Source: Adenophora triphylla var. japonica (Eukaryota > Streptophyta > Magnoliopsida > Asterales > Campanulaceae). Taken from it: 64,000 nt of DNA. Below, piece after piece: positions 1-11,435 of the stretch (its first letter is position 1; the number at the start of each line of letters is the position of its first letter). The notes beneath the pieces were generated by a model. The model was not told the DNA's origin and did not search any database. It saw nothing but the letters and a program-made list of their open reading frames with translations. The stretch covers positions 62,001-126,000 of the forward strand of contig JAFEMH010000747.1 in assembly GCA_022495995.1 (NCBI GenBank), read 5' to 3'. The position numbers were made by a program, and so were the translations under genes.

Positions 1-1
1 T

Positions 2-1882
2 TGTGAATACCACAGAGACAAGGGACATGACACCGAGGAGTGTTTCAGTTTGAAGAAAATCATCCAGAGATGGATCGACGATGGTCGTCTCCAGGAGTAC
101 ATAAGGAAGGATCGTCAGGCAGCCAACACTCGAGCTGCCAATGACGGCCCTCCAGAGAGGCAGCCAAGGATGGTCTTAGTTATTTCTGAAGAGACGAGCA
201 AGAATCAAATCAAAAGCGCCATCTACCATCTCAATAAAGCCCCTCATGTCCCTCACAAGTCGGAGGTTCCAAACGACGTAATATGCTTTTTTCCCTACGA
301 GTTAGCAGCTAACGCATTGGCTCGTCAACAGACACTGGTCATTCTCGGTTACATTGACAACTGTGAGTCAAGGAGAATTTTGATTGATACTGGAGCGGCC
401 AAAGACATTCTATTTTACAACGTCTACCAAAGGATGGGTCTACCCGACAGTCGCCTAAGTCCCTACTTAGGTCGTCTGGAGGGATTCACCAATCATATGG
501 TCGACGCAAAGGGCCAGATTGACCTCCCAGTTGACATCGGGGAACATCCTTTGAGAACTATCAAAACAGTGACTTTTATTGTGATCGACGTCGTCAGTGA
601 CTACCATGCAATTCTTGGCCAACCTGGTCAAGCCGCTTTGGGGATCGTCGCCTCAGTTCCCCATCAACGAGTCAAATTTCCTTCCCGTGTTGGAGTGGGA
701 TGTGTGTTGGGGACGGCCCCAGAATTCCTAGAGCACGTGCTGAAGGCGAAGCGGACCATTGAAATCGACGATCCAGATCACATCGTGAAGCTCTCTAAAT
801 CTGTCAAACAAACGACGACCTCGTACGCCGGCATCTCGACAATCAAGTGTATAGACGACCCCGAGGTCTTTGTGGAGGTATTCATGGACGACCAAGCCGC
901 AAAGCCACAACTTTTGGTCGCCCAAGAATCGGGGGCCCAGCTGGATAAATTGATTGACGACGAGGTACCAGATCTGACACCTGAAGCAAGAAGGAAAATT
1001 AAAGAGATCGTCATTGAATCCATGGACTTTAGGGACGACGCCCCTGAGATAAAGCCAGCCGATGAGCTAATTGAACTGGTCATTAACCCTGACTATCCAG
1101 AACAGAAAATCAAACTGGGGTCTCAGTTATGCACTGAGGAGAGGGAAGAGATAATCTCCCTACTCAAACAGAACCTCGATGTTTTTGCCTGGAAAGTGGA
1201 AGATATGAAGGGAATTAGAGAGGTCGTGGCAGTTCATAGGATTGGAGTGAACCCTACTGTGAAGTTCAAAGAACAAAGGTGCCGAGTTTTCAATCGAAAA
1301 GAGATTGCTATAAAGCAAGAGATTGAGAAGTTCTTGAGGGTCGGAATTATTGTGAACGCTGGGTTCACGACTTGGTTGGCTAACGTGGTTCTTGTGAAAA
1401 AACCAAATGGGAAGTGGAGACTCTGCGTAGATTTCACCGATCTAAACCTGGCATGCCCCAAGGATAGTTACCCCTTGCCCAGAATCGAAAAGCTCGTCGA
1501 CTCTGTGGCCGGACATACGACTTTGAGCTTTCTCGACGCATACTCTGGCTATCACCAAATAAAGATGGCCGAAGAAGATATTCCGAAGACGGCCTTTCAG
1601 GCTGCGGGGGGAACTTACTGTTACACCAAGATGCCTTTTGGGCTCAAAAATGCCGGGGCCACGTACCAAAGGATGATTAACAAAGTTTTCAATGATCAGA
1701 TCGGCGACAACCTGGAGGCGTACGTTGACGACATGGTTGTCAAGTCCAAGAAGAGGAAGCACGTCGACGACCTCCAACAGACTTTCACCAATCTACGAGC
1801 TAATGATATGGTCCTCAACCCAGCCAAGTGCGTCTTCGGAGTTGCCGCAGGAAAATTTCTGGGATTTATGCTCTCACTATGA
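2..1882 (+). pseudogene. E1 gag end, aspartic protease and reverse transcriptase (N-terminal part of broken pol)
   Basis: The frame is open from base 2, so the protein starts before the window. The first codons read CEYHRDKGHDTEECF, the CX2H-type knuckle usual at the end of plant gypsy gag. Around nt 375-410 is LIDTGAAKDIL, the retropepsin-type active site (D-T-G). From about nt 1170 (VFAWKVEDMKGI) a reverse transcriptase begins, with LCVDFTDLN, MPFGLKNAGATYQ and the catalytic YVDDMVVKSK near nt 1720-1750. These domains would cleave the polyprotein and copy the element RNA into cDNA in cytoplasmic particles. The frame ends at TGA (1880-1882), where the same frame continues on the far side with GIVANPEKI, so this is a nonsense change, probably CGA to TGA. 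Domain calls are secure; function in this copy is lost. Confidence 0.9.
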
Positions 1883-2434
1883 GGAATCGTAGCCAATCCC
1901 GAAAAAATCAACGCTTTGATTGACATGGCAGAGCCTACGAGCATCAAGGAGGTTCAACGCCTGAATGGACGAGTAGCGGCCTTAGGACGTTTCATTGCCA
2001 AGTCTGCCGAAAGGTCGCTTCCCTTTTTCAAGGCTCTCCGAGATGCTAAGGATTTCAAATGGACAGAAGAGTGTTCTCAGTCGTTTAAGCAGCTGGAAGA
2101 GTATCTCGGCTCCCCACCCCTCCTCCAAAGCCCCGTCGCAGGAGAAGATCTCTACGTCTATCTCTCAGCTAGTGACAAGGCCATCGCCGCGGTGTTGGTT
2201 AGGGAGGAGGATGGAACACAGAGGCCAGTTTACTATGTTAGCAAAGCTTTGACGGATGTGGAAACCCGCTATTTCAACGCGGAGAAGATCGCTTACGCTC
2301 TCTCATCACAGCACGAAAGCTACGAGCATACTTCTCTGCTCATCCCATCGTTGTTTACACCGACGCTCCACTGCGCAAGATATTGCATCGCCCTGAGAGC
2401 TCTGGTCGTCTACTCAATTGGAGCATCGAGCTGA
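1883..2434 (+). pseudogene. E1 pol: end of reverse transcriptase and start of RNase H-like connection
   Basis: The sequence continues in frame after the 1880 stop: GIVANPEKINALIDMAEP, then LNGRVAALGRFIAKSAERSLPFF, the thumb region of gypsy reverse transcriptase. The RT_RNaseH_2-type segment follows (SQSFKQLEEYLGSPPLL, then DKAIAAVLVREEDGTQRP and VYYVSKAL). Near nt 2305 the expected reading changes frame: homology continues from about 2383 in another frame, while this frame runs out at 2434 with unrelated residues. One small indel near 2305 explains this. It belongs to the same broken polyprotein as its neighbours. Confidence 0.85.
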
Positions 2435-3705
2435 CAGAGTTTGATATTCGTTATGTGGCAAGAAAGACTTTGCAAGCACAGGCCCTGGCAGACTTCCTAG
2501 TTGAAACGTCGTTCACTATTGACGACGATCAAAGGCCGCAGAAGAAAGTGAGCAAGGGAAAGGAAGCCAGCGACCGGCCAGCGGAGTTAGTTTTGCCTAT
2601 GGGATGTTGGAAGATCTATTCAGACGGGTCGACAACAAGAAATCTGAGTGGGGCAGGGATCGTTCTTGTCGAACCAGAAAGCGGAAGAGTCTTTGAGGAA
2701 GTGTTAAGATTCAAGTTCCAAGCATCAAACAATCAAGCTGAGTACGAAGCACTTATAGCAGCCATCGAACATGCCAAGTGTTTTGGAGCCAACAAAATTG
2801 CAGCTTTTTGTGACTCCCAATTGATCGTGAACCAGGTCCGCGGTGACTACCAGGTCGTAGACTCAACCCTTCAGAAATACCATACTTTGGTCGGCGAATT
2901 GATTCAAGGATTGGAATTTTGGGCCATACAGAGAATTGCTCGTGAAAACAACGAACACGCCGACTTACTCTCCAAACTGGCAACAGATCAACTCCCTGAA
3001 GACGAGCATGGGCACCACTTGGCCTATCTCGATCAACCAGCTTATGAACGAGTAAAGATTATGTGCGTTGGAGACGGCCCGAAGTGTTGGATCGACGAGC
3101 TTAAAGCGTTTATTGAAAAAGATGAGCTGCCATCTGATGAGATTTTAGCACGGCAAGTTAAGAGAAAGGCGGCCAGGTTCACGGTCGTCGAGGGAGAGCT
3201 ATACAGACGATCTATCACGAGACCGTTGTTAAAATGCGTCCACCCTGACAAGGTCGTACAACTACTCTTCGAGGTACATCAAGGAGAGTGCGGAGGTCAC
3301 CCTGGGGCTCGCACATTGGCTGACAAGATAATTACCATGGGATACTACTGGCCTCACCTCCGTGAAGATGCAAAACAGTTTGTGAGAAAGTGTGATACCT
3401 GCCAGCGTTTCGCCGACCTTCCCAAACTCCCTACGACCGAGCAAACCCCTGTCATGGCTGCTTGGCCGTTTGATATGTGGGGCGTTGATCTAATTGGGCC
3501 TTTTCCACAGGCCAAGGGAGGAGTCAAGTATGTGATCGTGGCAGTCGACTATTTTTCAAAATGGGTGGAGGCCAAAGCCTTAAACAAGATTACTGAAAAC
3601 AATGCCCTAAGCTTCATCCATGATTCAATATGGTGTCGCTTCGGAATCCCAAGGGTAATTGTTTCGCATAACGGCAGCTCTCAAGGAAGTTTGAGCAAGA
3701 GTTGA
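2383..3705 (+). pseudogene. E1 pol: RNase H and integrase (zinc finger and first part of the core)
   Basis: After ESSGRLLNWSIELTEFDI come RNase H (IYSDGSTTRNLSGAGIVL, NNQAEYEALIAAIEHA, CDSQLIVNQVRGDY: the D, E and D metal ligands are present) and then integrase. The integrase HHCC zinc-binding segment runs from VHQGECGGHPGARTLADK to CDTCQRF. The core starts at WPFDMWGVDLIGPFPQAKGG with the first catalytic Asp. The second catalytic Asp, expected in a DNG motif, reads HNG: codon CAT at 3667-3669, residue about 429. A frameshift follows within some 35 bases, and the frame stops at 3703-3705. Integrase inserts the cDNA in the nucleus; this copy has lost that activity. Confidence 0.9.
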
Positions 3706-4316
3706 ACACAATGGGCGTCAAACACTCTAAGTCGTCTGTCGCCTATCCCCAAGGCAACGGGCAAGCTGAAGCGGCAAACAAGCTCGTCTTGTTTGCCTTG
3801 TGTAAAAATCTTGAGGGACGCAGCACAAAATGGTTGGACGAACTACCTTCGACACTCTGGGCAGTCCGCACAACCACCCGGGGGCCTACGGGGGAAACCC
3901 CATTTGCTTTGGCCTATGGCTCTGAGGCCATGGCTCCCGCCGAGCTTCAGCTTCCAACAGACCGAGTTGCTCTCTACGATGTAGAAAAGAATATCCATAA
4001 CCGACAGGTCGACCTGGACCTTGTCGACGAGCGAAGATTGGACGCACAGCTAAGGATGGAGAATTACAAAAAGAAAACCAAGGCTTACCACGACAAGAAG
4101 GTGAAGAAAAGGTTCTTTAAATTCGGCGATCATGTTCTTAGAAAGATCGAAGCAACGGGACTCAAATCCCGTCAAAACAAACTCTCTCCCAACTGGGAAG
4201 GACCATACATTGTCACCAGTGTGGTCAGAGAAGGAACCTACCGCCTAGCTAAGCCAAACGGTGAACATCTTAAGCATCCATGGCATGCCAATCACCTTAT
4301 GAAGTACTACTTCTGA
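3702..4316 (+). pseudogene. E1 pol: C-terminal part of integrase
   Basis: The frame resumes the integrase core with SSVAYPQGNGQAEAANK, which holds the third catalytic residue (E). It continues through LPSTLWAVRTTTRGPTGETPF and FALAYGSEAMAPAE. The C-terminal domain has FKFGDHVLRKIEATG and LSPNWEGPYIV. The end, HLKHPWHANHLMKYYF, is a typical terminus for Tat-group integrases, with no chromodomain. The stop TGA is at 4314-4316. The apparent ATG at 3702 is internal; the real start of the polyprotein is outside the window. Confidence 0.88.
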
Positions 4317-5137
4317 GACCGTCGTCATCAACAACATCCAGCGCCCTCAGGGCACCCTATCTGTGGTTCTTAGTTAAAACTTTTCATTGTTACTTCGTGA
4401 AAACTTTGGAAGTCTGTAATTTTGGAAGTCTGCAAGGGATAATCTATAAATCCCAAGAGTCATAGAAAGTGATTGAGTGAGTTGTCAATATGCAGTTGTT
4501 AATCAGAAATTATCAATGAAAACTCATCACTTCACTGAACTTCGTCCATTACAACTCAATGAAGCTTAAGACGGATGAAGCCTGACTTCGACCCTTACAA
4601 CCACTTTGATCAAGTATAAAGATCAGTCAAAGCAAAGACTTTGGCACTTACACTCACTTTAGCCAAGTATAAAGGTTAGACGAAGCCAGACTTCGTCGAA
4701 CGCTATAACGGAACAAGACGACTCGTCCATAGAGTCTCGCCTACGAGCAAGAACCTACGGGCCTTCGTACTATTCCTACGAGCCATTGAGAAGTTGAGAA
4801 AATACAATGATTGAACAAAGGTCGACCACGTTAGGACGACCCAAGTTCTGGTCATCACTTACGACGACCATTCATACTTGTCCTCAAACTTACTCGTTCA
4901 AAAAGTTATCACATGCTATCTACGTTAACACAGATTAACTAACAGAAAACAAAGGCATTGAATAACTTAAACATAAAACAAACAAACATTGTACGTACGA
5001 CCCCCTCTAAACGATGAGAAAACAGGTCGACTACATTACAAAAATTAAAAATTGTTTTGGGACAATGTTTGGAACAACCACCAAGAGAAGGAACATTGTT
5101 TTACCACATTACAAACGATCTCAGAAAAATCAAACAA
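4317..5137. other. E1 non-coding spacer between pol and the antisense gene
   Basis: No credible gene was found. The pol gene (+) and the antisense gene (-) converge here, so their transcripts would end in or across this spacer. It is dense in GACGA/TCGTC words: about nine by eye in 820 bp, for example around 4323, 4543, 4680, 4697, 4720, 4835 and 4863. Confidence 0.6.
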
Positions 5138-8100
5138 TCACTGGGGATCAACACCGGTATTGGACGGAGATGCATCAGGATCAGGGCCGTCTTCGACGAA
5201 GTTGGCATAATAGGCATCGAAGTTCTTGGGATCAACAGCGGGAACTGGCCACTCGTCCTTACCAGCTTTCCTGTCGTCTTCTCTGATGATGATCAAGTCA
5301 TTATCATTGAAGGGAACTAGAGGATGAACTAGACGAGCTTCTTCATCATGTGCCGGTTCGGTACAGAGGTCAGCCAGCTTCCTCGTAGACAAAAGGCCCT
5401 TAGTCTCCGGGTCAGCAAGGATCCTCCGGGCCAAATGTTTGGACCCGTCTTGGAAAAAGCAACTAGCCTTGTCGGTGACGACCTTGAGAAACTCGGCGCC
5501 TCCCTTAAATTCTGCTACGGCGTCCAACCTGGCCTCCCCAAGAGCAACTTGATGATCAGCCCTCATTGATTCAATCTGGCTCCGAGCAGACTCGTAGTCA
5601 GATGTCAGTTTGTCAACTTTGCCCTCTGCGGCACGAAGAGCAGTCGTCAAGATTTTTCCATCCTTCTCAAGTTTGGCCTTATCAGCTTTCACGGTTTCTG
5701 CCTCCTCCAAAATGATCTTTTTCTGAGCCATTAATGACTCGTAGGCAGCGGTCAACTGGACGATGTTTTCTTCAGCTTCCTTCAATTTCCTCTCAGCCGT
5801 CTCCTTGGCCCCGACGGACAAAATCAGCTGCTCGTTCTCCTTGGCCTCGGCGTCGTAGCATGCCTTGAAGTCCGCCGTCATAGCCTCCATCATCGACGTC
5901 ATCTGCCATCAAAGGATTATTATTAGCACAAGTATAAAACTACGAGATATGCGAGAAAAGAAAAACAACCGAATTACCTCCGTTTGCATCAGCCCGAAGC
6001 GAGCATGATAGGTCGTCGGACTCATCTTAGCCCCCCTCATCTGGCGTACAAGATCAGCATCTTTGCCCCGTTTGGTCAAGGCCGTCCCCAGAAGGAGGGC
6101 AGGGCCACTTCTTGCCAAACAAGGAACCCCAGATATCTGAGGAACCTTACCAAACTTGGTGGCCATCTCCAGAGCCTTTGCCCTGGTAAGTACTCCAGAA
6201 GATGAGCCAGGAGTTTCGGCTTGAGGGGTTGAAGGGTCGGAGGAACTTATAGGGTCGTTGTCAGCTCTATTTCTCTTTCCTTTCTCTCTCCCGGAGCCAG
6301 CAGGATGGTCTTTCCTCTTCTTGGAGACGTGGCTCCCTTCCCCGACGACCTCATGATTAGAGTCTGAACTTCCAACGTCCTCAGGGTTAACGTGCTCACC
6401 CTCAACGACGACGATCTGTTGGTCCTCAGCATTGACAGCTGCTACACTTGACTCAACTCCAGCTTCTTTCTCCAGATCGTCGACCACTGCTTGGCGACCT
6501 CCAGTGTTTAAGCCTCCAGCGACGATCTCTTTTTCAATCAGGGGAATAGCACCAGCAGGGTTACCTTTAGGGAGCTCATCATTCCTCTTCGACTGATTCT
6601 CCTGTCGATCGTAGATGGCATTGGTCGTCGCCCTATCCTTCTTGGCCTTAGTTCGTACAAGGGGTCTGATTGCCTCGCTCGAGCTCATGACTTCCCTTTC
6701 AATGAGGTTGATATCCTTTTCAGAGAGAACTGCCAAGTAAAAATGGGAAAAAGTAAAGTCATTCACGACGAGACAAAAAGACAAATTATCGAAATAAATA
6801 GACGAGTGTTGAGAGCCCAACCCCCAGACATCTCAAGGTTCTCGCAACGCTGTTCAGGGTGGTCAAGACGGGCGACAGCACAATTTATACAGTTGTCTTC
6901 CCAAGCCAAGTCATTGTGAACGACCCAAACTGGATAGCGAGTGTCAAGATTCACATTCACTAAAGGATTGGGGCCCTTCGACGGCTTAGACATAATGCCG
7001 GCCCTTATATATCTCCAGTGAGAGGCTTCAATATCTGTGAATGACACCCATCCAAGACTAAGCAGATGGTCGATCTTCCCTTTCAGCTCATTGGCCGATG
7101 GAGCTTGAAATATATGGTCGTCGGTTACAAAATCATGACTCTAAGGCCAAGGAAACTGCCATCCTACCCGGCTCTCCACCAGGATCATATGACTATCCCA
7201 TCCATAGACTTTATTTTGGGTATCCAGGAACAAACCTTGGACATTTCTAATGGACGACATGCTTACTACGGACTTCCCATTCTTCATAGATCGTTTCGTC
7301 CGATAGTATTGACGAAACACTTTGTTGCAAGGCTCGTAGCCAAGGAATCTGCAGACGATGATGAAGCATGATAAGATCCTAACTGTGTTACCACTTAACT
7401 CCATCGGCACACAACCTGAATCTTCAAGATACTCGTTGATAAAGGGGTCCAAGGGCAACCTCAGTCCAAGCTCGAATTGTTTATAGAAGAAAGCAACTTT
7501 CTTCTTGCTGGTAAGGAGTGATTGCCTACGAGGCTCGTACTCTCGCTGACTAAGATACTCAAGCTTGTAGTTGTTGGCATGAACTCTGAGCGAGCTTCGA
7601 AGGGAATCTATAAAAGGCTTCGCGATATCTCCCTTTGTCGCTGCTCTGACCTTGGTGATGGCCCAATCACCTCGTGCACCACCCCCGAAGTCTCGTTCAT
7701 TGCTTCCAACTCGTACACTAGTATGGAAGGCGTCGACAATTCTAGTGTTCCCCGCGCTCGTACTAGCTTCATTTGCTTCTTGAGCCGGCTGATCAGGGCG
7801 ACCGTCGTGATCCATGTCTACAAAACAAGGAAAGACAGAAGGGGAATCAGTCCTAACATTTACAGACGACGATCTAACTATGGGCAGCCTAGATTCCCAT
7901 ACAACCAAATTCCTATATGAATCACGATGGGACAAAGAATAGTTGGCTCGTATATGATTTGGGAGGTCGTTCATTGACCTAAAGGACGTTATTCTTGGGT
8001 CATCTTCCTCGAAATCCCCAAGAACCTCACCAACCGGAAACCCTAGAGGCTCATTTTCAAAATCAAACTTTGCCAAAATGGATGAACATTCAACCAGTGG

Positions 8101-8214
8101 AATCTCCTTCCAGACACCCTTGGCACATTTGTATACCCTTTGGTTTAACCCAAAGCCAAACTTGACACCTCTCTCGAAGCTCACCGTTCTGGGCCCCATT
8201 GAACAAGTCCTTAA
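5138..8214 (-). pseudogene. E1 antisense spliced gene (putative gypsy-type transposon domain plus coiled coil)
   Basis: Read on the minus strand. The main exon starts at an ATG at 8199 and runs to about 6820 in one frame, with a single in-frame TAG at 7141-7143. It holds LGLRLPLDPFINEYL, then CVPMEL and a CRFLGYEP motif, like the Pfam 'putative gypsy type transposon' family (PF04195). Further exons are about 6731-5979 (acceptor TTGGCAG; basic and disordered, RKDHPAGSGREKGKRNR) and 5902-5138 (acceptor GATGGCAG; long heptad coiled coil, ending DPDASPSNTGVDPQ). A donor GAG|GTAATT lies at about 5978. A leader exon with an intron (donor ACAG|GTAATT near 8262) precedes the ATG. The function is unknown. 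E2 carries a homologue in the same place and orientation, and E3 a gene of the same plan. The exon model was made by eye. Confidence 0.7.
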
Positions 8215-8485
8215 ACCCCTAACAAAAACCCAGAAAATGAAGAACGAAGAAAATTACCTGTTTCTGGGTTTGGAGATGGTTTTTCCGATGAGTTCGCCGG
8301 TGGTAAATCAAAGAAGTTCCTAATCCAAGCTGCCGGATTATCCAACGGTGGTGAAACCAGAACAGCCAATATCTCCGAAAAGCGTTCGCACGGTTGCCGG
8401 AATTCTTTCTTGCTACTTGCCGGAAATCGCCCTTTGCTCTCAATGCTCGAGTTCGCGAAAAGTTTGAAGTGGAGGATGGGGGAGG

Positions 8486-8493
8486 TTTTTATA
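8486..8493 (-). promoter_or_regulatory. TATA box of the E1 antisense gene
   Basis: On the minus strand this reads TATAAAAA in the context GAGGTATAAAAACCTCC. It lies about 290 bp upstream of the antisense gene ATG and about 250 bp inside the polypurine tract. A TATA-like box sits in the same relative place in E2 and E3, which supports a dedicated antisense promoter. Confidence 0.55.
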
Positions 8494-8730
8494 CCTCAGG
8501 AAGACGAAGGGTTTATGTCTGGGGAACCCAAACGGCGAAATGATAGGCATTAAATACCCTCTACAACTTCCGAGGAGAATGTCCCATCACGGGACACGTG
8601 TCAATTAATGGAGGGATCTCTGCCGCCCACGTCATCAACACTGACGTCACCATAATTCAAAATTCAAATTGACGGTCGTACGGATTACCTTGGAGGGAAA
8701 ACGACAACCCCTGGCCCGTCAAGACGACCA

Positions 8731-8745
8731 TGAGTTGGGGGCCAC
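8731..8745 (+). other. E1 polypurine tract
   Basis: TGAGTTGGGGGCCAC directly precedes the LTR start TGAACGG. The arrangement (G-run, AC, TG) matches the E2 junction (AGGGGATAC then TG), which is fixed by its target-site duplication. It is the likely plus-strand primer for reverse transcription. Confidence 0.6.
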
Positions 8746-9682
8746 TGAACGGAATAATCTATGATGGGCCGAGCCCAATACTTACTACGAGCTAGGAGGC
8801 CCAACAGGCCCACTAAAGGACCATGAAGGATCATACCAAGACCTTGGGTCATGGCCCGTCCAACACTGGATGGCGGTCGTCGCCATCGAGCGACCAAGCC
8901 CATCCAAGCGACGAGTCATTGCACCACTGAGGAAAGGATAAATCCTAGCCCGTCGATACATCAGGAAGAGGTCGTCGTCAATGAGCTAAGGCCCACCTAA
9001 CGACGAGCCTCCTCGCAACGCAAACCTGATCTCTTCCAACAGCGAGCGTCGTCATTGAACGACCAACTCGCAATGCCGTATGCTCGTCGAATCATCTCCT
9101 AAGGAGACGACCTAATTGGACATTCAGCTCCATGTCGTCTCTTCTATTAAGCTTCTTCAGCAAGCTTGGTTAATTAGCTAATTTGGGATAATGTCAGACT
9201 CGCTACAGTGCCTTGTTACACGTGCAATCATGCAACCAGTAATAACAACAAAAGGCGTGCAGGTTGACTTTCCTTTATAAGGAAAACTACTTATCGGATG
9301 TCAGATGCTGCAGTGTCCTTACATAGACGGACCAGTCCCAGCGTGACACGTGTATGCCTAGGAGATGGAGCTGATCCAACGGTTGGCATCCATCCAATCC
9401 AACGGCTCTGGTGAAAACCCTAATATCTCCACATCCACTATAAATAAGAGAGTAGTAGCATGGACACATGTAATGCTTTACTGCATATTTACGTACCCTT
9501 GCACTCTACACACCATTTTTCCATAATCTCAGTCCATTATCTTACTCTCACGCCGGAGGGGCTTGCCGGAAGACCCCCGACACAGTTTTACTGTTATTTC
9601 TTGTGGTGTGCAGATCACCAAGCTAGCTCAATCATTCGCTGGACCCAAAGAACTGAGCCCACCACGCTTTCCTGCGCGATCA
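8746..9682 (+). repeat. E1 3' LTR (right end approximate)
   Basis: It starts TGAACGGAATAATC after the polypurine tract. A TATA box (CTATAAATA, 9438-9446) lies upstream of a stretch with CTCTCACGCCGGAGGGGC, a pattern common near the R/U5 part of Tat LTRs. The end is placed at GCGCGATCA but could differ by tens of bases, because the 5' LTR is outside the window. About nine GACGA/TCGTC words occur in it. Confidence 0.6.
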
Positions 9683-9815
9683 ACCCCATTGGTTTTTATA
9701 AAAATATGCTAGTGCAATTTGTTCCAAAGAGAGCTATCAAAATAAGGAACACAGTATGAAATAAAACATACTCATAATAATGAGACAAAAAGATAAAATA
9801 TGGAAATTATTGACA
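9683..9815. other. Short flank of E1, nothing recognised
   Basis: AT-rich sequence to the right of the estimated E1 LTR end. No gene or element was recognised. Confidence 0.5.
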
Positions 9816-10800
9816 GCACCTTCTACGTTTGCTATTTGGTTCAAGACAACTTGCATCTCTAGGACTACTTGAATTGCAAGTGTCGTAGTCTTCAACCTGA
9901 TAAGAAAAAAAAAAAAACAGAAAAAATAACAAAGTTACGAAAATAATTATATTGCACATATTCAAACTACTTTACTATGTCCAATTCACATGAGATGGAG
10001 TCTAGGTACCAAAGCTGGCCGTCTGAGAAGAGCACGAGCTTGAACGCTACGAAGCCCATCAAGGAACTGCCCTACACCAGATAACTGCAAATCCAGATTC
10101 CGGGCGCTAGCTTGTATTCTCTGCTCATATAGATTAGGATCACTCGCTTGTTCTTCGATCCAGCCACCAAGTGCCTGCCATGACAATTACAAAGGTGAGT
10201 AATTTTTTTTTGTTGAACGATTAATTGAATGTTTGATCATTTAAGCACATACAAATGAAGTGATAGAAATGCGACTTAGCAAAGAGCTGGTTGAGCTTAA
10301 CAAGCGTGCTAGCACTTTTCACAAGGAACCCCCTCTCTTTTTGAAACCCGATTGAAAATTTCATGAACCGTGATCATGGACGAACAACAACAATCATCGT
10401 CTGAATCAGTTTCTTCACATTCGACATTTTGAACCTCAATTTCTATTTAATTAGAATTTCTCCACCATCCATGCATCATAAATTGAAGCAATAAAATCCT
10501 TCGAAATAGCTGAATTTATTGAAGACACACAACACTGAAAATTAAAAAAGTAAAGAAACCCCAAATTGAATATGAAATGTCTAAAAAAAACATACCTTTC
10601 TTGGGCTGATTATATACACCAAACAAAATCAATAGACCGTCAGATTCAACTTTCTCTGGGACGCGAACTTCGTCGAGGATGGTTTGAAGGGTGGGGCAGA
10701 AGTGGACAGGGGGCGCAAGAAGTGAAGAATCAGAATTTCTGCTTGGGTTTCTTGGGCGGGGAGAGGGGGGGGAGATGTTGGGCGGGAAGGAAGAGCGGTG
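9816..10800 (-). pseudogene. Decayed multi-exon plant gene fragment, family not recognised
   Basis: Minus-strand blocks read like exons of an ordinary protein. Block 1, 10,790-10,592, has TLQTILDEVRVPEKVESDG followed by LLILFGVYNQPKKG, then a donor GTATGT. Block 2, about 10,430-10,235, starts MSNVKKLIQTMIVVVRP, then an in-frame TGA, then GFQKERGFLVKSASTLVK. Block 3, about 10,177-9,986, follows a CAG acceptor and reads ALGGWIEEQASDPNLYEQR and LDLQLSGVGQFLDGLRS. Block 4, about 9,895-9,820, reads LAIQVVLEMQVVLNQIANV. Spacing and splice-like borders suggest a degraded or element-captured host gene. I do not recognise the family. An exon-like block at 11,200-11,345 may belong to it. Confidence 0.35.
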
Positions 10801-10837
10801 ATGGGGGCAGATGGATAGAGCTGTCAATTCGGGAATA

Positions 10838-10985
10838 CGGGACGAGACGGGACAAGACGGGACGAAATTATGTTGTCCCACGATGGGAACGGAACGAGAC
10901 GGGACGGGACAAAATGGGACGGGACTAAAATACTCCGTCTCATACCGTTCTATTTGCAGGACGCGGGATCCCATGGGACAATGCA
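10838..10985. repeat. GGGAC-rich degenerate repeat, copy A
   Basis: It is made of GGGAC, GAGAC and GAAAC words, with ATGTTGTCCCACGATGG and ACTAAAATACTCCGTC. It is directly repeated at 11,436-11,590 with most of these landmarks in the same order. ORFs across it are low complexity and are not taken as genes. Confidence 0.6.
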
Positions 10986-11009
10986 GGACCCGTTAACTAG
11001 GAGGGATTA

Positions 11010-11100
11010 GGCGTTGACTAGGCGCTAAGGCCACGATCACGGCCGACCAAGGCCGAGCCAAGGCAAGGCCAAGGCCGGCCTAGCCAAGGCCCAAGGCACA
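11010..11100. repeat. AAGGCC low-complexity tract
   Basis: GC-rich run of AAGGCC, GGCCGA and CCAAGGC words next to the GGGAC repeat. No coding signal. Confidence 0.55.
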
Positions 11101-11199
11101 GTTTATTGTTTTTGTTTCAATGTGTTTGCCCAGAGTAATACATTTGGAATCGCTGATTAATTTTTATGTCTTTCACAGGTTTACGCCAATACAAGATGG

Positions 11200-11345
11200 G
11201 AAAAGCATGAAACTCAATGCTTTACACCAACAAAACACAAACCTACTTCTGCTTGAGCTTGCAACTCTTCCAACACTTTCACAATATGTTCTCGGCTCAT
11301 AGATGTTTCCACTTGTTCTGTAAGCATCTTCCTCAATTTTCAGAT
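11200..11345 (-). pseudogene. Exon-like block between the GGGAC repeats
   Basis: On the minus strand a block reads LTEQVETSMSREHIVKVL followed by EELQAQAEVG and a possible donor GTAGGT. The composition looks like real protein (helical, charged). It lies upstream, in transcription order, of the exon cluster at 9,816-10,800, so it may be an upstream exon of the same decayed gene. The family was not recognised. Confidence 0.25.
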
Positions 11346-11435
11346 ACGGAAACAAAGAACAGAGAATTACGACAGTAGCAAATACATACTAAGTACATGA
11401 TAATTTTTATGAAGAGTACAGTAAGCGTACAGTAC

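Larger units (their letters stand above)
1..9682 (+). mobile_element. E1: Ty3/gypsy LTR retrotransposon, Tat-type, left end outside the window
   Basis: The order gag end, protease, reverse transcriptase, RNase H, integrase, non-coding spacer, antisense gene, polypurine tract and LTR is that of Tat-lineage Ty3/gypsy elements. There is no chromodomain after integrase, which also fits Tat. The 5' LTR, primer-binding site and most of gag lie left of base 1. The right limit is approximate because the other LTR cannot be used for comparison. Pol carries one nonsense change, two frameshifts and a lost integrase active-site residue, so this copy cannot move by itself. Confidence 0.85.

Noticed and set aside
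778..1777. Minus-strand ORFs of 65-111 codons inside E1 pol
   Set aside because: They are shadows of the conserved sense-strand protease and reverse transcriptase.
10516..10974. 152-codon minus-strand ORF rich in SRPVPS residues
   Set aside because: More than half comes from the GGGAC repeat. Only the part 10,592-10,790 looks protein-like and is listed as an exon block.
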